DNA of 64,000 bases from Lentilactobacillus sunkii DSM 19904 (GCF_001435575.1 NZ_AZEA01000007.1:1-64000), one strand, 5' to 3'. Shown: positions 36,124 through 45,107, numbered from the stretch's first letter. Numbers and translations: made by a program. Notes: generated by a model not told the origin, from the sequence alone.

Positions 36124-37383
36124 TTGGCACAAAATAATGGTTTTGGAAAATTCATTGCGACCGCCGTTATTGCCGGCGCTCTTGGCGGCGGGATTACTTA
36201 CGGCGGAGTTTCATATTTTAATAACAATAATAATGGAACTGGAACAGAGCTGGTCTCTGGTACAAACAAGAATGGCAACACCAAGGTCAGCAATGTGAAG
36301 GTGAACCTCAATACACAAGCAGAAAAGGCGTTCAATGCCACAAAGAGCACCGTCGTTTCTGTTATTAATTTGCAAAAACAAAGTTCAAGTGATGACACAT
36401 TATCCGGAATTTTGGGTCAGATTCAAGGCGGTTCTTCAAGTAAAAAGAAGAGCAGTGGCGAACTTGAGGCCTCCAGTGAAGGATCCGGTGTGATCTACAA
36501 GAAGAGCGGTAATACTGCATATATCGTTACCAACAACCACGTGGTTGCCGGTGCCAATGCTTTGGAAATTATCCTTAGTGACGGCTCCAAAGTTTCTGCA
36601 TCGGTTGTCGGTAAAGATGCTGTGAGTGACTTGGCCGTTATCAAGATCAACTCGGATAAGGTTAAGAAAGTCGCTACCTTTGGTGATTCAGATAACATTA
36701 AGGTTGCCGAACCGGTTCTTGCAATTGGTTCACCACTTGGTTCGCAGTACGCAACCTCGGTTACTCAAGGAATTATTTCCGCCAAGAAGCGGGAAGTTCC
36801 ACAAACTTCCGAGAGTGGTGCCCAGATTGGAAACGCAACCGTTATTCAGACTGACGCTGCGATTAACCCTGGTAATTCAGGTGGTCCGCTGATTAACTTC
36901 GCTGGACAAGTTGTCGGGATCAATTCAATGAAGCTCGCTTCTGATCAACAAGGTACCAGTGTTGAAGGAATGGGCTTTGCAATTCCAAGTAATGAAGTGG
37001 TTATGATCATTAATCAGCTGATTAAGAATGGTCAAGTTGTTCGACCAGCCTTGGGAATTGGCTACACTGATTTGTCCAATATTTCAGAACAGCAACAGCG
37101 CTCTATTTTGAAGCTGCCTAAGAGTGTCACTCAAGGTGCCGTTGTCCTCAACGTCAACTCAAACTCACCTGCTAAGCGGGCTGGATTGGCCAAATATGAT
37201 GTCATTACCGCATTGGATGGCACCAAGATTACCCAGCAGAGTCAATTGCGGGATATCTTGTATAAGCATAAGATTGGCGATAAGATTTCAGTTACCTATT
37301 ATCACAAGGGTGACAAGAAGACCGGTTCAATTACGTTAAATGAAAAAGCCACCAGTAAAGTTTTAAGTGAAGCAACTAAGTAA
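36124..37383 (+). CDS. htrA: Serine protease HtrA/DegP
   Basis: 419 residues: an N-terminal transmembrane anchor (FIATAVIAGALGGGITYGGV), a trypsin-like domain with triad His (VTNNHVVAGA), Asp (SDLAVIKI) and Ser (NPGNSGGPLI), and one C-terminal PDZ domain (PAKRAGLAKYDVITALDG). It degrades misfolded exported proteins. TTG start at 36124, 8 bases after GGGAGG. Last gene of the wal operon, followed by a terminator. Confidence 0.97.
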   Translation: MAQNNGFGKFIATAVIAGALGGGITYGGVSYFNNNNNGTGTELVSGTNKNGNTKVSNVKVNLNTQAEKAFNATKSTVVSVINLQKQSSSDDTLSGILGQIQGGSSSKKKSSGELEASSEGSGVIYKKSGNTAYIVTNNHVVAGANALEIILSDGSKVSASVVGKDAVSDLAVIKINSDKVKKVATFGDSDNIKVAEPVLAIGSPLGSQYATSVTQGIISAKKREVPQTSESGAQIGNATVIQTDAAINPGNSGGPLINFAGQVVGINSMKLASDQQGTSVEGMGFAIPSNEVVMIINQLIKNGQVVRPALGIGYTDLSNISEQQQRSILKLPKSVTQGAVVLNVNSNSPAKRAGLAKYDVITALDGTKITQQSQLRDILYKHKIGDKISVTYYHKGDKKTGSITLNEKATSKVLSEATK

Positions 37384-37402
37384 ATCAAGTTTCTAAAAAT
37401 GC

Positions 37403-37445
37403 GATAACCTCCGTTTGTCAGTTGATGAACGGGGGTTATTTTTTC
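37403..37445 (+). terminator. Terminator of the wal-htrA operon
   Basis: The stem GATAACCTCCGTT/AACGGGGGTTAT (one wobble) is followed by six T. Confidence 0.92.
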
Positions 37446-37573
37446 ACCTTTTATGGTTGGGGCGGTTCTGCTTACTTTACATTAGTGTAATACTTAATAT
37501 TCATGTAATATTAATCAATTCTCACTTGAGATACAATTGAGGTGTAACAAAAAATGCTAAAGGGGAAATGCAC

Positions 37574-39754
37574 ATGACAATTCATTTTAAGGAGTCACTT
37601 ATTGCTTCTCTCGCTGCATTTGGGTTAGTTGCGGCTGTTGGGGTCACAAACGCTCAAAATGCCAGCGCGAAATCACGGGTAAGGGTTACTTCAAACGTGA
37701 AGTTGCGAACCGATGCAACCACTCGTAATGTAAACTTTACCGGCAGAGCCGGTCTGTATACCAAGGCCTCTGCTTTTAAGAGTGCCAAGAAGGTTGCGAC
37801 GACGATTACTTTGAAGGACTTGGCACGAACCAATAAATCAGCCAAGAACGTTCGAGCTTACCGAGTTGCCAAAACCAACAAAGGTAAGGTCTATTACAAG
37901 GTCGTTACCTTTGACGGCAGGTACCGTGGTTGGATTTACGGCGGTCGAAGTACTGCTAATTTTGCCGGTGGTTTGAAATCCTATCAAACATTCCAGGAAG
38001 GTTCACTTACTAATGATATGACGACTGGTACTTTCCAGTTTGCCAATCCGGGAACCGCAAATGACAACCAGACAGTTACATATAAACAACCTGCCTGGAC
38101 ACAATATAAGGTTGGCCGTCAGGTAACTGATTCAACGCCTTATGCGAACGTCACTTACAAGATTGATAAAGCCGGAACGAGAACTCGCGAAGGTGATCAA
38201 TGGGTTCACATTTACGCAACTAACGGAAACTCTGGTGCCGATGGCTGGATTTTATATTCTGGCCTGAAGACTGCTTCAAATAATAACTCGCCCGTTGCTG
38301 ACAACGCTATCCGAATTAACGTTGTTGATTCAGCCACTGGTGCATCAGTTACCTCTGTTGACTACACAAAGAGTGGTGCAAGCAAAGGTGCCACAGTTGG
38401 AACTAATAACAATGGAACTTGGCAGCTTTCTTCAACTGATTCAAGTGCTATTCAAACACAGCTTGCTTCCAAGCTTGGACCTTTGGGTTACACCGGATTT
38501 ACTCTAACCCAAGGACAAATGGCTGCGATTGCTCAAGCAACATTTGGTTCAGACGTAACTATTTCAGTTGTTAAGCCAACAATCGGCAAAGCTGTTCGAA
38601 TTCTGTTAACCGATCCTAATGGTAACACCATCAGCTACGTTGATTATACAAACGCAAACGCTGTTCAAGGCCAAACCGTTGGAACGTTGAATGGATCAAC
38701 TTGGCAGTTAGCTGCTACCGATGCATCCGCAATCCAAACTAAATTGGTTGATGCATTGAAGGGAACCGGTTATGCATTAAGCGCCAGCAACACTTTGACC
38801 GCTGATCAACAAGCAGCGATTGCGCAAACCACTTATGGTAACCAGGTTTCAATTAAGACGGTTGCCGTAAATCCGGTTAAGGATAATGAAGTTCAGCTGT
38901 CATTTGTTGATCAATCAGGTAATGCTGTTGGCTCATTGAAGTTGACTAAGGGTACCAATGATAAAAAGGCTATTGATACCATTAAGGCTGCAAGTAAGGA
39001 TGACCCAACATCAAGCGATGCTGCGACTGTGAAAAAAGCTTATGCTGAATTATTAACGGCTGCCGGTATTAAGGGTTATACCACTGATGGATTGACCTCA
39101 GAACAAGCAGCAGCTAATTTAGCTGCTATTACCAAGGCTGAATATGGCAAGGATGTTAAGTTGATTGTGGCTAAGATTCCCGTAAAGGCGTTGGCTTCGA
39201 AATTTAGTTTCTTTGATCAAGCATGGGAAGTTATTACTACTAAGGATGTACCAGTTACCTATTTTGAAAGTTCAAATGGTAAACGAGATAGTGATACAAA
39301 CTTTAGTAAGGCTTTAGTTGCTGATGCAAACCTCAATGGTTATGCTGGGGACACTGTTTCAGTGGCTAAATTTAATTAGGCCTTGAATGATCAAGGATTG
39401 GCTACGATTTACTATGCTGCAAAAGATGATAAGGCACCTTTTTACCAGTCTGGAGGAACTCACATGGGCTCCAGTGATTTAAACGGAACTGATGGGTCAA
39501 TCTTTAATTCTCAATATAAAGATAAAAACGTTTGGGTTTACAAGATGACAATTACTGCTAAAGCTGATGACAAAGGTGTAGCAATTGGTACTACTCCATT
39601 ATTTGATAAAGATGGTAATGTAAAAATTGCTGATGCTGGAAAAGATATCACTCTAAGAAGCAGTAGTAGTGATGGACACAAAGTTAAGCTTGATGCTAAA
39701 AACTATGCTGTTAGTTCGTTGCAACAATTGTATAACAACGCTACCGGAAAGTAG
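37574..39754 (+). pseudogene. S-layer-like secreted surface protein, interrupted by an in-frame TAG
   Basis: The start at 37574 (GGGG 8 bases upstream) gives a signal peptide ending ASA-K. An S-layer-type N-terminal region (about 35-240) follows, with KVYYKVVTFDGRYRGWIYGG and a second GWILYSG module. Then come at least three repeats of about 85-95 residues (for example IRINVVDSATG, VRILLTDPNG, VQLSFVDQSG), each ending in a QAAIAQTTYG-type segment. At codon 602 a TAG (39377-39379) stops the frame, but the same frame continues with ALNDQGLATIYYAAKDD to 39754. A single change (for example CAG) would restore about 726 residues. The 601-residue form may still be secreted. There is no LPXTG, so attachment is probably by the N-terminal wall-binding region. 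Confidence 0.8.
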
Positions 39755-39776
39755 TTTTGAATAGATTAACCAATAG

Positions 39777-39809
39777 AGTACTCAGCATTTTTTGTTGAGT
39801 ACTTTTTTG
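39777..39809 (+). terminator. Terminator after the surface-protein gene
   Basis: The 8-bp stem AGTACTCA/TGAGTACT is followed by six T. Confidence 0.9.
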
Positions 39810-39821
39810 TGCTTGTTTGTA

Positions 39822-39959
39822 TTATTGAGCATCAATGGGGATACACAATATAACCCCCTCCTGCGTCTGAAACACGTTATACCGTTCGTTCTGAGGAACA
39901 ATGTCACTAGGGATGGGAACCGCAAGCGATCCGTCTTTATTGATCAATTTAACTGTCAT
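39822..39959 (-). CDS. Orphan AbrB/MazE-like small protein
   Basis: 45 residues: MTVKLINKDGSLAVPIPSDI at the N-terminus, then a YNVFQTQEGVILCIP strand. This resembles the swapped-hairpin antitoxin pattern (short basic strand, G/S-L-V-IP). GGAG lies 9 bases before the ATG on the minus strand, supporting translation. No toxin gene is adjacent, so it is either a solitary regulator or a leftover of a toxin-antitoxin pair. The family assignment is tentative. Confidence 0.5.
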   Translation of the reverse strand: MTVKLINKDGSLAVPIPSDIVPQNERYNVFQTQEGVILCIPIDAQ

Positions 39960-40173
39960 TCGACTATTCTCCAATCAAAAGTTGAGGTTATGTTCGGTTT
40001 ATGCTATGAAAAGACATGAAAATTAGTCCGATTTGTCCGCAAACATAAGATGAAATCATGATTTACGAACGGCCTTCCCAAATAGCTTGAACTTGTACCG
40101 TACACATTATATAAATACGAACGACAACCCCGGTTTTATTTAAAAGATTCACTGGATGTAAAGATTTGATAAA

Positions 40174-40491
40174 CTATCCACATTTTGGCTGTGGATAACT
40201 CTGTGGACAATCCACAAGGTTCTGTCATCCACTGGTAGAATAACGTTAAATAGTTATCCCCCGAAAACGTAAAGTTATCCACAGAAATTGTGGATAACTT
40301 TTTTTGGACTAAAAAAGGGGTTTGTTCGTCGCCGTAAAGACTGATATAATGGGGTTTGCGGTGGGAGATTGCGAACACATGTTGTCCACAGTTTTGTGGA
40401 TAACATTTTTGCCTCTTGACAATTTTTTAAAAAATGCGGGTGGTCAAAAAAACAGTTATGTGCATAAACCTGTGGATAACTCTGTGGACAA
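40174..40491. other. Second DnaA-box cluster, upstream of rlmH
   Basis: Exact DnaA boxes lie at 40190-40198, 40275-40283, 40289-40297, 40395-40403 and 40471-40479. One-mismatch boxes lie at 40174-40182, 40202-40210, 40382-40390 and 40483-40491. A 22-base block containing two boxes occurs twice (40189-40210 and 40470-40491). It is about 34 kb from oriC. In B. subtilis a DnaA-box cluster also precedes the rlmH orthologue (yydA) and titrates DnaA, so the role may be conserved. This explains the gene-free 39960-40550 stretch. Confidence 0.88.
40322..40350 (+). promoter_or_regulatory. Promoter of rlmH inside the DnaA-box cluster
   Basis: -35 TTGTTC (40322-40327), 17-bp spacer, -10 TATAAT (40345-40350). 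Transcripts would cross the downstream DnaA boxes, so DnaA may repress rlmH (inference). Confidence 0.55.
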
Positions 40492-40550
40492 CTTGTTCAT
40501 AAGCCCCGATTTTTACACAGGATCATTGAATATTTGGAGGAAGCTACATA

Positions 40551-41030
40551 TTGAATATTAAATTAGTCGTTGTTGGGAAACTCAAAGAAAAGTATTTTAA
40601 GCAGGGGATTGCGGAATATGCAAAGCGGTTATCGCGTTTTTGCAAGTTTCAAATTGTGGAAGTTCCCGATGAAAAGGCGCCTGAGTCACTTAGTCAAGCT
40701 GAAATGGATGAGGTGATGGATAAAGAGGGTGCGCGAATATTAGACAAAATAAAGGACCGTGAGTACGTTTATGCACTCGCGATCCTTGGTAAGGAGCGGT
40801 CTTCGGAAGAGTTTGCGAAGGAGATTTCCAACCTGACCACCTACGGTCATTCCGATATCACGTTTGTTATTGGTGGGTCGTTAGGGTTATCGAAACACGT
40901 TCTCGATCGCGCAGATACCCAGATTTCATTTGGCCGATTCACATTACCCCATCAATTGATGCGGTTAGTGCTGTCTGAACAGATTTATCGGGCCTTTATG
41001 ATTAATGAGGGTAGCCCGTATCATAAGTAG
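40551..41030 (+). CDS. rlmH: 23S rRNA (pseudouridine-1915-N3) methyltransferase
   Basis: 159 residues, a small SPOUT methyltransferase. [20 protein letters not shown] starts it. The SAM-binding trefoil knot has [18 protein letters not shown] and the C-terminus [26 protein letters not shown] start at 40551, with TTGGAGG upstream. It methylates pseudouridine 1915 in helix 69. Located near the origin as in most Firmicutes. Confidence 0.98.
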   Translation: MNIKLVVVGKLKEKYFKQGIAEYAKRLSRFCKFQIVEVPDEKAPESLSQAEMDEVMDKEGARILDKIKDREYVYALAILGKERSSEEFAKEISNLTTYGHSDITFVIGGSLGLSKHVLDRADTQISFGRFTLPHQLMRLVLSEQIYRAFMINEGSPYHK

Positions 41031-41153
41031 AAGAACTGGGCAGCCTTTAAATATAAGATAAATAACGGGTGACAACGCTGATATTGCGCCGTTACCCCTT
41101 ACTTTGTTCATTGGAAAAATTTGGTTTAAGAAAAATGTTTACTCTAAGTAATA

Positions 41154-41459
41154 TTAATTTTTCAACAACTTCCCTTTACTCAAAAAGCGATTATTCAAGA
41201 ACCAATAATGCTTCGGATCGCCAAGCAATGCGGTATACGGAACAGGGGTGCCGCCGTCTTCGATGATTTTTTCATCCAGATACGCCTTAAGAATCCAAGG
41301 TTCTTCCAAGCGGGTTGGATTCAAATCCAAGATATCTTGAACGTGTTCCGGTGTGGTATCCAAATCTTCAGCAACCTGTTGGATTGGGATGCCGGCCAGC
41401 TTGAAGTTGGCGTTGATTTGCTGTTTCGTGTCGATTTCTTGTTGTGGTGTTAATGACAT
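41154..41459 (-). CDS. DUF2316-family protein
   Basis: 101 residues: MSLTPQQEIDTKQQINANFK, QVAEDLDTTPEHVQDILDL, then EPWILKAYLDEKI and ALLGDPKHYWFLN. An HTH-like helical core is visible (QVAEDLDTTPEHVQDIL). It belongs to the DUF2316 family found beside MarR regulators in lactic acid bacteria. GGAG precedes the ATG. It starts 4 bases after the marR stop, so they are one operon. Function unknown. Confidence 0.85.
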   Translation of the reverse strand: MSLTPQQEIDTKQQINANFKLAGIPIQQVAEDLDTTPEHVQDILDLNPTRLEEPWILKAYLDEKIIEDGGTPVPYTALLGDPKHYWFLNNRFLSKGKLLKN

Positions 41460-41463
41460 ATGC

Positions 41464-41886
41464 TTACTCCTTTTTAACTAAATGCTGATAGATTTTGTCT
41501 AATGATTTGCGAACTTGATCAGGGGCAGATAATGCCTCATCCACTCGGCTATCCATAATGTCGAATGCGTGGTTGACGTTTTTCACGGTTTTTTGTCCCT
41601 GTGGGGTGAGTGAAATGTGTTTTTCCCGATCGTTATCTGGGCTTAGACGTTTTTCAATGAGCTGTCGACTTTCCAGAACTTTCAATAAATTGGAAACACT
41701 GGCGGCACTGCGACCTAATATTGTTGCGATTGCCCGTTGATTGGTTCCCGAATGATCGCCAATGAAGCGTAAAGTGTGAGCTTGGTCCGAATTCAGATTA
41801 AGTTCATGCAGCTGTTGGTTGATCATGGATTCTTCCAGCTTGGCAATTTGGTGAATAATCGATGATACTGAATTTCGATCTTTCAA
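41464..41886 (-). CDS. MarR-family transcriptional regulator
   Basis: 140 residues: helix 1 with IIHQIAKLEESM, and the winged helix TNQRAIATILGRSAASVSNLLKVLESRQLIEKRLSPDNDREK, whose DxR wing is typical. TTG start at 41886, 7 bases after GGAGG. It is upstream of DUF2316. A nested palindrome covering its promoter suggests autoregulation. The inducer is unknown. Confidence 0.92.
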   Translation of the reverse strand: MKDRNSVSSIIHQIAKLEESMINQQLHELNLNSDQAHTLRFIGDHSGTNQRAIATILGRSAASVSNLLKVLESRQLIEKRLSPDNDREKHISLTPQGQKTVKNVNHAFDIMDSRVDEALSAPDQVRKSLDKIYQHLVKKE

Positions 41887-41909
41887 GACATAACCTCCTC
41901 ACTTAGATT

Positions 41910-41960
41910 TATAGTTTAACACTGATAGTTGTAAATGCAACTGTTATGTTTAAAACTATA
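41910..41960. promoter_or_regulatory. Nested palindromic operator at the marR promoter
   Basis: TATAGTTT (41910-41917) and AAACTATA (41953-41960) are symmetric about the same centre as AGTTG-N6-CAACT (41927-41942). On the minus strand a TTTACA/TATAAA promoter with a 16-bp spacer lies inside this block. This fits a MarR dimer or dimer-pair operator. Confidence 0.6.
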
Positions 41961-42068
41961 GTAAGAACTCAAACTTCAAAATAGACTGGGTGATAATTTA
42001 TTGTTTATACTAATGACCACTATTAATAGCGAATGATTATCATTACAAATATTTTGGAGGTAAGGTGT

Positions 42069-42644
42069 ATGAACAACAATAGTCAAAGACCAAGAAGGTC
42101 ATGGTACAAGAAATGGTGGGTATGGGTGTTGATCGTATTTGGATTAATGATTGCCGGTGGGGCACTTTTGGGTGGCGAAGGTGATTCTGCCGATAATAAA
42201 TCGGACACAAGTGCTGCCACAAAGAGCGGTTCATCAAGTGACAGCAAGTTAAAAGATAATTACCATGTTGGTTCGGTTGCCAATCATAAAGGCTATAAGT
42301 TCAAGGTCAATAAAGTAACCTATTATGATGGAAGTGATTTTGACAAGCCTAAAAAAGGCAATCGGTATGTGATCTGCAATGTCACGATTAAGAATGATAC
42401 CGATAAGAAACAGTCATACAACCCAATGGACTTTCAGTTGAACGCGAATGGAAATTCAACAAATATGATGGAAATACTGACTAAGGAGAATTATTCACAG
42501 AACACTTTAGATAGTGGTGATCTTGATCCTGGTGCCAGCGTTACCGGGAACTTGATTGGTCAGGCAAATAAAAATGCTAATTTGAAGCTCGAATATCAGC
42601 CATCTGTTTGGAATGACGAAACCGTCAAAGTGTCTCTTTATTAA
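42069..42644 (+). CDS. DUF4352-type membrane-anchored extracellular protein
   Basis: 191 residues: a short basic N-terminus, one transmembrane helix (WVWVLIVFGLMIAGGALLGG), a Ser/Asp/Lys-rich linker, then a beta-sandwich resembling the DUF4352/Telomeric-like immunoglobulin fold (YKFKVNKVTYYDGSDF, RYVICNVTIKNDTDKKQSYN, LDPGASVTGNLIG). Such proteins are exported and of unknown role. I choose ATG 42069, 8 bases after GGAGG. Confidence 0.8.
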   Translation: MNNNSQRPRRSWYKKWWVWVLIVFGLMIAGGALLGGEGDSADNKSDTSAATKSGSSSDSKLKDNYHVGSVANHKGYKFKVNKVTYYDGSDFDKPKKGNRYVICNVTIKNDTDKKQSYNPMDFQLNANGNSTNMMEILTKENYSQNTLDSGDLDPGASVTGNLIGQANKNANLKLEYQPSVWNDETVKVSLY

Positions 42645-42728
42645 TCAAAGCCCTTTGTTTAACAAATGATCAAAGATTCGTATACAATAATGGTGTAAGC
42701 GTTTTATATATAAAAGGGAGGCTTTTTC

Positions 42729-43496
42729 ATGACAGATCGTTTAAAAGATAAAGTAGCCATTATCACCGGTGCCGGATCAGGTATGGGTGCTGCAATGGCT
42801 AAGCTATTTACGGCTGAAGGTGCAAGTGTTGTCGCCGCTGATTTGAACAAAGATGGTGTTGATCAAGTTGTTTCAGACATCACCGATAACGGCGGCAAGG
42901 CTGTCGCAATTAAGACCGATGTTTCGAATGAAGAAGATATCAAGGCAATGTTCAAGTTGGCCAAAGATCAGTTTGGCAAGCTGGATATTGTTGTTAATAA
43001 TGCTGGTATCATGGACAACATGGCAGCCATTGGCAGCTTAACCGATGACATGTGGAAGAAAGTATTTGCCGTTAATACCGACAGTGTCATGTATTCAACC
43101 CGTGAAGCGGTCAAAGAATTCCTGCCAAAGAAGCAAGGCGTTATTTTAAACATTGCTTCCGTTGGTGGAACAAATGGCGGCCGTGCCGGCGTTGCCTATA
43201 CGGCTTCTAAGCACGCCGTTGTCGGAATTACCAAGAATACCGCCTACATGTATCAAAAGGAAGGCATTCGTGTAAACGCGATTGCTCCAGGTGGCATCAA
43301 GACCAACATTGCTCAATCAATGGGTAAAAACGTTGATAAATTTGGCTTTGAGCGTCAATCTCAAGGCATGGGTACATCACCTGAACCTGGAACTGCTGAA
43401 GAAATCGCAAACACAGCTTTGTTCTTGGTTTCCGATGAAGCTCGTTATGTAAGTGGCGCTGTATTACCAGTTGATGGTTCATGGACGGCATACTAA
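42729..43496 (+). CDS. Short-chain dehydrogenase/reductase (SDR)
   Basis: 255 residues, classical SDR: TGAGSGMGAAMAKLF (cofactor), VNNAGIMDNMA (NNAG), Ser in NIASVGGTNGG, and YTASK (catalytic Tyr/Lys). The C-terminus VSGAVLPVDGSWTAY is typical of glucose-dehydrogenase- or acetoin-reductase-like enzymes. ADLNK at the end of strand 2 suggests NAD(H). A 12-of-14 cre-like sequence (TGTAAGCGTTTTAT, 42694-42707) lies just upstream, so catabolite control is possible. Substrate unknown. Confidence 0.9.
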   Translation: MTDRLKDKVAIITGAGSGMGAAMAKLFTAEGASVVAADLNKDGVDQVVSDITDNGGKAVAIKTDVSNEEDIKAMFKLAKDQFGKLDIVVNNAGIMDNMAAIGSLTDDMWKKVFAVNTDSVMYSTREAVKEFLPKKQGVILNIASVGGTNGGRAGVAYTASKHAVVGITKNTAYMYQKEGIRVNAIAPGGIKTNIAQSMGKNVDKFGFERQSQGMGTSPEPGTAEEIANTALFLVSDEARYVSGAVLPVDGSWTAY

Positions 43497-43513
43497 AATC
43501 GTTGATTTAACTG

Positions 43514-43553
43514 AATATTGTTTGAAAACCGTGGAGTTCGCTCTGCGGTTTTT
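43514..43553 (+). repeat. 40-bp direct repeat, left copy (contains SDR terminator)
   Basis: A 40-base block identical to 45108-45147. It contains the AAAACCG/CGGTTTT terminator hairpin of the SDR gene. The two copies enclose 1.55 kb carrying an RNA and the HEPN gene, which suggests insertion with duplication of this sequence. Confidence 0.85.
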
Positions 43554-43669
43554 ATTAATTTGAGTCACTTTTCAATTCGATATTTGTATGTGCAAAAGAT
43601 GGCTTGAGAATTGATGAGTCCTTGAGCTGATTGACGGAATATCGCAATAATAAATTTGCCAAATATATT

Positions 43670-43725
43670 ATCTGTTTTGGCGGGCTGCCATTTGTTAACA
43701 GATTTGGACGAATATCAAAACAGAT
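43670..43725. repeat. Inverted repeat inside the direct-repeat-bounded insert
   Basis: ATCTGTTTTG (43670-43679) and CAAAACAGAT (43716-43725) are perfect 10-base arms with a 36-base interval. The meaning is unknown; it lies 30 bases before the ncRNA promoter. Confidence 0.5.
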
Positions 43726-43754
43726 GGATATTTCTACAATCTTGTGTTTTTAAG

Positions 43755-43784
43755 TTGACTCTGAAGGTGAATTTCAGATAGAAT
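43755..43784 (+). promoter_or_regulatory. Promoter of the 43791 ncRNA
   Basis: -35 TTGACT (43755-43760), 18-bp spacer, -10 TAGAAT (43779-43784). The expected start, 6-7 bases on, is the first base of the closing stem. Confidence 0.7.
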
Positions 43785-43790
43785 GACTGT

Positions 43791-43886
43791 AAGATAACTT
43801 GAGAAGGAGTAACGCTGGGTTCCCGAATGGGAGTAGGCTTTTTAGCTTAGAATTCCTATGCGCCTGGGGTTATCTTTATTTTTTTG
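43791..43886 (+). ncRNA. Candidate small structured RNA paired with a HEPN gene
   Basis: AAGATAAC at 43791-43798 pairs exactly with GTTATCTT (43869-43876), closing a fold of about 85 bases. Inside is a TCCC-GAAT-GGGA hairpin, and GTAGG can pair with CCTAT. The 3' arm runs directly into ATTTTTTT, so the closing stem also works as a terminator. A good promoter ends just before it. It converges on, and overlaps by a few bases, the stop of the HEPN gene on the other strand. No protein can be read from it, and I do not recognise an Rfam family. Confidence 0.65.
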
Positions 43887-44904
43887 GCTTTTTTAACTCA
43901 TTTTTTAAGATGTTAACAATATCGTGAGGATTGTCCATTATTTCCTTTTCGATCAAATTAATTCCCTTTTGAGAATAGGTATACTGGTTATTGTTTCCAA
44001 GGACATGTTTGTAGGCATAATCAATTTCTGCTTTGATACCGTAGAACTTTATGAACAAATCTAAATCGCTTTTGTTAAAAGTAATGCGATTTTTATGATC
44101 ATTCGTAACACGAAAATCTATTTTCTTTCTTGATATCCATTTATTTACTTGGTTTACAACTTCGCTATAAGTGAAAGGATGAGTATTTTTCGGATCCTGA
44201 AGCTTGTTAATAATGGCCGCTTTAGTTTCGCTGTCTTTTGCAATAGAGACAATAAAATCAGCATTTTTCTTATTCTTGGTAATGTAAATATTATGGTTAA
44301 GAGGAATTCCAAATCCAGTACTACCATTATTAATTGTTTCCTCATTTAGGTCCATTTGGTCCCTTAATAGTTGTTCCGCAATCGTGGCTGGATACTTTTT
44401 CTTAATAGTACCGGAATCAAGTGGGTCAATATTAACTGAGAGTGAGAGAAAATGTTGATCAAATCGTTCAGTAATATCAATATTGAAAAAGTCGTTAAGT
44501 TTATTTACATAGTTAATGATGCAGGCTTGAAATAATGGAGCGTACATCTGCTCATATTCCTCTGTTACGAAATGAACTGAGGTGTTTCGAAGAGAAATGA
44601 TTCTTTCAAGATTTCTTCTCAAAGGTTCTTTTTTATCCGTAAATACTTTTTTTAAACATTCAGAGAGTGAATATGTTTGGCTCCGTTGCGTTTTGGCATT
44701 TGAATAAAAAATTACATCTAAACGATTTGCTGTTTTTACCAATTTCGCTTTAAGAAGAAGCTCCCATGCATTACAGATATAAAAGCTAAAACCCTCTACC
44801 CGATACTTGACGGTAGGACGGTTGTACAATTCCAGTCCAAGCGTGAAGGCTTCCATGCTTTTTTCGAGCATGGTCGATAGGGTTTGATTGTCTTTTGCAT
44901 TCAA
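43876..44904 (-). CDS. HEPN-like protein, DUF3644 type (candidate RNase effector)
   Basis: 342 residues. The first 130 are helical: TMLEKSMEAFTLGLELYNRP, YRVEGFSFYICNAWELLLKA, then SLRNTSVHFVTEEYEQMY. R106-N-T-S-V-H111 is the HEPN RxxxxH ribonuclease motif with the typical Asn. The remainder, about 210 residues, ends in a predicted DNA- or RNA-binding-like segment (TYSEVVNQVNKWISRKKI). I take it as DUF3644, found in defence islands. TTG start at 44904 with GAGG 8 bases upstream. It is AT-rich, lies between 40-bp direct repeats, and converges with a structured RNA. Confidence 0.75.
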   Translation of the reverse strand: MNAKDNQTLSTMLEKSMEAFTLGLELYNRPTVKYRVEGFSFYICNAWELLLKAKLVKTANRLDVIFYSNAKTQRSQTYSLSECLKKVFTDKKEPLRRNLERIISLRNTSVHFVTEEYEQMYAPLFQACIINYVNKLNDFFNIDITERFDQHFLSLSVNIDPLDSGTIKKKYPATIAEQLLRDQMDLNEETINNGSTGFGIPLNHNIYITKNKKNADFIVSIAKDSETKAAIINKLQDPKNTHPFTYSEVVNQVNKWISRKKIDFRVTNDHKNRITFNKSDLDLFIKFYGIKAEIDYAYKHVLGNNNQYTYSQKGINLIEKEIMDNPHDIVNILKNELKKPKK

Positions 44905-45107
44905 TGTATGTTCCTCATGGCGTTTATTATTTTTTAGATTGATGATTTAAATTATACATTATTTCTGTAAAAACCACTTGGAATTGTTATTTCTCTCAAA
45001 AAAACTCCATGTATTTTCCCTTAATTCATTAGTACCAGGAATTGTTTATATCAAGAATATTAATATAACTCGTATTTAGGATGGCATCTGGCAATCGCTT
45101 ATTTGCA

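Noticed and set aside
37486-37509. Two TGTAAT direct repeats before the surface-protein gene as a WalR box
   Set aside because: The repeats are 18 bases apart, not the 11-base period expected for WalR.
40136-40561. Open frames of 79-80 codons on both strands across the rlmH upstream region
   Set aside because: They consist largely of DnaA boxes, with no ribosome binding sites or family resemblance.
41045-41100. Imperfect 12-base inverted repeat after rlmH as a terminator
   Set aside because: Several mismatches and no T run on either strand.
43791-43886. yybP-ykoY, ZTP or T-box riboswitch identity for the ncRNA
   Set aside because: GGGAGTAG and CGCCTGGG recall parts of such motifs, but the other obligatory conserved blocks are missing and no plus-strand gene follows.
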